Part shown: positions 6,021-7,498 of the stretch, piece by piece
Position numbering within the stretch: position 1 is the first letter of the stretch
How the letters are laid out: each line of letters opens with the position of its first letter
Source of the DNA: an uncultured Collinsella sp.
GTDB taxonomy: Bacteria > Actinomycetota > Coriobacteriia > Coriobacteriales > Coriobacteriaceae
Direction: 5' to 3'
Assembly: GCA_958407555.1 (NCBI GenBank)
Contig: CATYJC010000088.1
Location: 1-7,498, forward strand
Length of the DNA stretch: 7,498 nt
The notes under the pieces: generated by a model
The model's database searches: none
What the model was told of the DNA's origin: nothing
The model's input: only the letters and a program-made list of their open reading frames with translations
Made by a program: the position numbers and the translations under genes

Positions 6021-6905
6021 ATGAGCGAAAAGCAAATGAGGCTCGGCGCCCTCGAGGCCGGCGGGACCAAGATGGTCTGTGCCGTGGTGTCCGGCGACGG
6101 CGAGGTCCTCGACCGTATGGAGACCCCGACGCTTACGCCCGCCGAGACCGTCCCGCAAATGGTCGAGTGGTTCACCGTCCGCGATGTGGACGCGTTGGGC
6201 ATCGGCGCCTTCGGCCCGACCTGCGTCGACCCCAAAGATGAGCGCTACGGTTCCATCCTCCAGACGCCCAAGCTCGCGTGGCGAGGCTATGGTCTTCGCG
6301 CCGCGTTCGCCGACGCCCTCGGGATTCCGGTGACCTACGACACGGACGTGAACGTTGCCTGCCTCGGCGAAGTGGTCTTCGGCTGCTGCAAGGGGCTCGA
6401 GGACGCCGTCTACGTGACCATCGGCACCGGCGTGGGCGCGGGCGTCATGTGCGCGGGCAGGCTCCTTCACGGTATGCTGCACCCCGAGGCCGGCCACATG
6501 CTGGTAAGGGCCCGTCCCACCGAGGAGGGACGCTGCGTCTGCCCGAGCCACGCGAGCTGTCTCGAGGGCCTCGTCTCCGGCCCCGCCATTGCCGCGCGCT
6601 GGGGAAAGCCCGCGGCCGAGCTCGCGGACAACGATGAAGTGTGGGCGCTCGAGGGGGATTATCTGGGGCAGATGTGCGCGAACCTCGTGCTCATGTACTC
6701 GCCCCGTCGCATCGTCCTCGGCGGCGGCGTGATGCACCAGGAGCAGCTCTACGGCATCGTTCGCAAGAAGACCCTCGAATATCTGGGTGGCTACATCCAG
6801 ACCGCCGAGCTTAAGGACATGGAGAGCTACATCTGCGCCCCGGGCTGCGGCGGCGACCAAGGAATCCTCGGCGCGGCCGAGCTGGCAAGAAGGACGCTCG
6901 CGTAA
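6021..6905 (+). CDS. ROK-family fructokinase (zinc-containing type)
   Basis: The 294-residue product phosphorylates free fructose to fructose-6-phosphate with ATP in the cytosol. LGALEAGGTK (8-17) is the fructokinase version of the ROK phosphate-binding loop. YDTDVNVACLGE places the catalytic base at Asp109. TIGTGVGAG (133-141) is the second nucleotide loop. HPEAGH (154-159) with CPSHASCLEGL (from 174) supplies the zinc set His159, Cys174, His177 and Cys180, and CLEGLVSGPAIAARWG closely matches ScrK/GmuE-type fructokinases rather than glucokinases or NagC-type repressors. There is no N-terminal helix-turn-helix, so it is an enzyme, not a ROK repressor. Length is typical (about 290). AAGGAGG lies five bases before the ATG. 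It follows the GH172 gene by 79 bases containing a hairpin. Fructose as substrate supports a fructose-containing sugar as the locus target. Confidence 0.92.
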   Translation: MSEKQMRLGALEAGGTKMVCAVVSGDGEVLDRMETPTLTPAETVPQMVEWFTVRDVDALGIGAFGPTCVDPKDERYGSILQTPKLAWRGYGLRAAFADALGIPVTYDTDVNVACLGEVVFGCCKGLEDAVYVTIGTGVGAGVMCAGRLLHGMLHPEAGHMLVRARPTEEGRCVCPSHASCLEGLVSGPAIAARWGKPAAELADNDEVWALEGDYLGQMCANLVLMYSPRRIVLGGGVMHQEQLYGIVRKKTLEYLGGYIQTAELKDMESYICAPGCGGDQGILGAAELARRTLA

Positions 6906-6937
6906 CTTGCGCTCTCTCCGCCATACAACACGTTAAG

Positions 6938-6995
6938 AAAAGACGAGCGCTTCTTGCCAATTGGGCGGCAAGAAGCGCTCGTCTTTTGCATTTTT
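6938..6995. terminator. Strong bidirectional intrinsic terminator between convergent genes
   Basis: Bases 6938-6958 and 6967-6987 form a perfect 21-bp inverted repeat around an eight-base loop. The arms start with AAAAGACGAGCGC and end with GCGCTCGTCTTTT, so each strand's transcript has a GC-rich stem closed by A-T pairs that supply a U-tract. On the plus strand TTTTGCATTTTT extends the T-rich tail. It ends the fructokinase transcript and, from the other side, the methyltransferase transcript. Confidence 0.92.
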
Positions 6996-7000
6996 GTCTC

Positions 7001-7498
7001 TCAAAATCTTATTTTCACGATTTGCATTTTCATCCCGTTGTCACCGACCCTTGCGAGAAACCGGAAAAAGCCGCTGACAGAAGGGTCCCTCAAATCGTTG
7101 TAGCCCAGCATATAGCCGCGACTTGTGACCTGCAGACGGCTGTCCCACGTGCCGATTTCCTTGGCGGCATCCGAAACCGCAAAATATGCCCCAACATCCT
7201 TGATTTTTGCAGTCTTAAGCCATGTTTTTGCGATCATCTTTACTGCCGTCCGATTGGCAGCATCAAAGACCAGCACACCGCCGGGGAAAGCGTCCGCCAT
7301 TCCCCGCACCAGTTCCCGGACCTGCTGGGTCAGAAAGTAATAGAACACCCCGGAGGCAAAGAATACCGCCCCGCCGGAGGCATCGATTTTGCCAAACCAT
7401 GCGGTGTCTTTCAGATCGCAGGGGATATTTTGTTCTCGATCCTCGGCGGGCAGCAGCTGCTGCCGCAAGGCAATCACATCCGGGAAGTCCAGATTGTA
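7001..7498 (-). CDS. LCM/PPM-type class I SAM-dependent methyltransferase, 5' partial
   Basis: The minus-strand frame runs from the window edge at 7498 to a TGA at 7003-7001, giving the C-terminal 165 residues; the N-terminus, including the glycine-rich SAM loop, lies outside. The visible part starts with YNLDFPDVIALRQQLLP, matching the WYDLDLPEVI-RR-LLP segment of leucine-carboxyl-methyltransferase/tetracenomycin-type O-methyltransferases, followed by IPCDLKDTAW, ASGVFYYF (family usually EGVLMYL) and FPGGVLVFD. The internal GTG at 7477 is unlikely to be the start because the similarity continues upstream of it. GC content is about 43-52% in two sampled 60-base stretches, against about 68% in a sample from the GH172 gene, and AAA/ATT/TTT codons are common, suggesting transfer from a lower-GC donor such as a Clostridia. 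The methyl acceptor is unknown, and there is no apparent link to the sugar operon. Confidence 0.8.
   Translation of the reverse strand, partial: YNLDFPDVIALRQQLLPAEDREQNIPCDLKDTAWFGKIDASGGAVFFASGVFYYFLTQQVRELVRGMADAFPGGVLVFDAANRTAVKMIAKTWLKTAKIKDVGAYFAVSDAAKEIGTWDSRLQVTSRGYMLGYNDLRDPSVSGFFRFLARVGDNGMKMQIVKIRF

Noticed and set aside
4403..6235. Long minus-strand open frame (610 codons) opposite IIA, GH172 and the start of the kinase
   Set aside because: Val/Ala/Arg/Glu-biased antisense shadow with no family motif; plus-strand genes have ribosome binding sites and conserved motifs.
6021..6905. ROK protein as a NagC/Mlc-type repressor or glucokinase
   Set aside because: No N-terminal helix-turn-helix is present, and LEAGGTK, HPEAGH and CPSHASCLEGL are fructokinase-type signatures.
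1..7498. CRISPR arrays, tRNA/rRNA genes, insertion sequences, toxin-antitoxin or phage genes
   Set aside because: No spaced direct repeats, cloverleaf patterns, transposase or phage motifs were seen; the only notable repeats are the hairpins already listed.

Overview
The window looks like a catabolic island from a GC-rich gut-type bacterium. Dense sugar PTS genes in a GC-rich background, strong AAGGAGG-type ribosome binding sites and G/C-ending codons fit a Coriobacteriia-like actinobacterium (for example Collinsella), or less likely a GC-rich Firmicute. That assignment is inference; no taxonomic marker is present.

Layout: (1) bases 1-2154, plus strand: the C-terminal three quarters of a LevR-type PTS-controlled transcription regulator (AAA+ remnant, PRD1, EIIA-Man-like, EIIB-like, PRD2), with its N-terminus outside the window. 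(2) 2155-2277: an intergenic region with a weak candidate promoter and a near-perfect dyad. (3) 2278-4804: a complete mannose-family PTS permease in the order IIB, IIC, IID, IIA. (4) 4817-5941: a DUF2961 / GH172-family glycosidase without a signal peptide. (5) A strong hairpin at 5969-6002, then a ROK-family fructokinase (6021-6905). (6) A 21-bp perfect inverted repeat acting as terminator for both strands. (7) 7001-7498, minus strand: the C-terminal part of an LCM/PPM-type SAM-dependent methyltransferase of clearly lower GC, unrelated to the sugar locus.

Working model (inference): the regulator senses PTS phosphorylation and controls the operon. The permease imports and phosphorylates a fructose-containing di- or oligosaccharide. 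The cytosolic GH172 enzyme splits an alpha-fructofuranosyl-type (or other furanosyl) bond, and the fructokinase converts the unphosphorylated fructose to fructose-6-phosphate. A PTS feeding a GH172 enzyme and a fructokinase is the most interesting candidate system here. The second is the regulator: its Walker B Asp-Glu and arginine-finger region are replaced, and no -24/-12 promoter precedes the operon, suggesting a LevR homologue that works without sigma-54.
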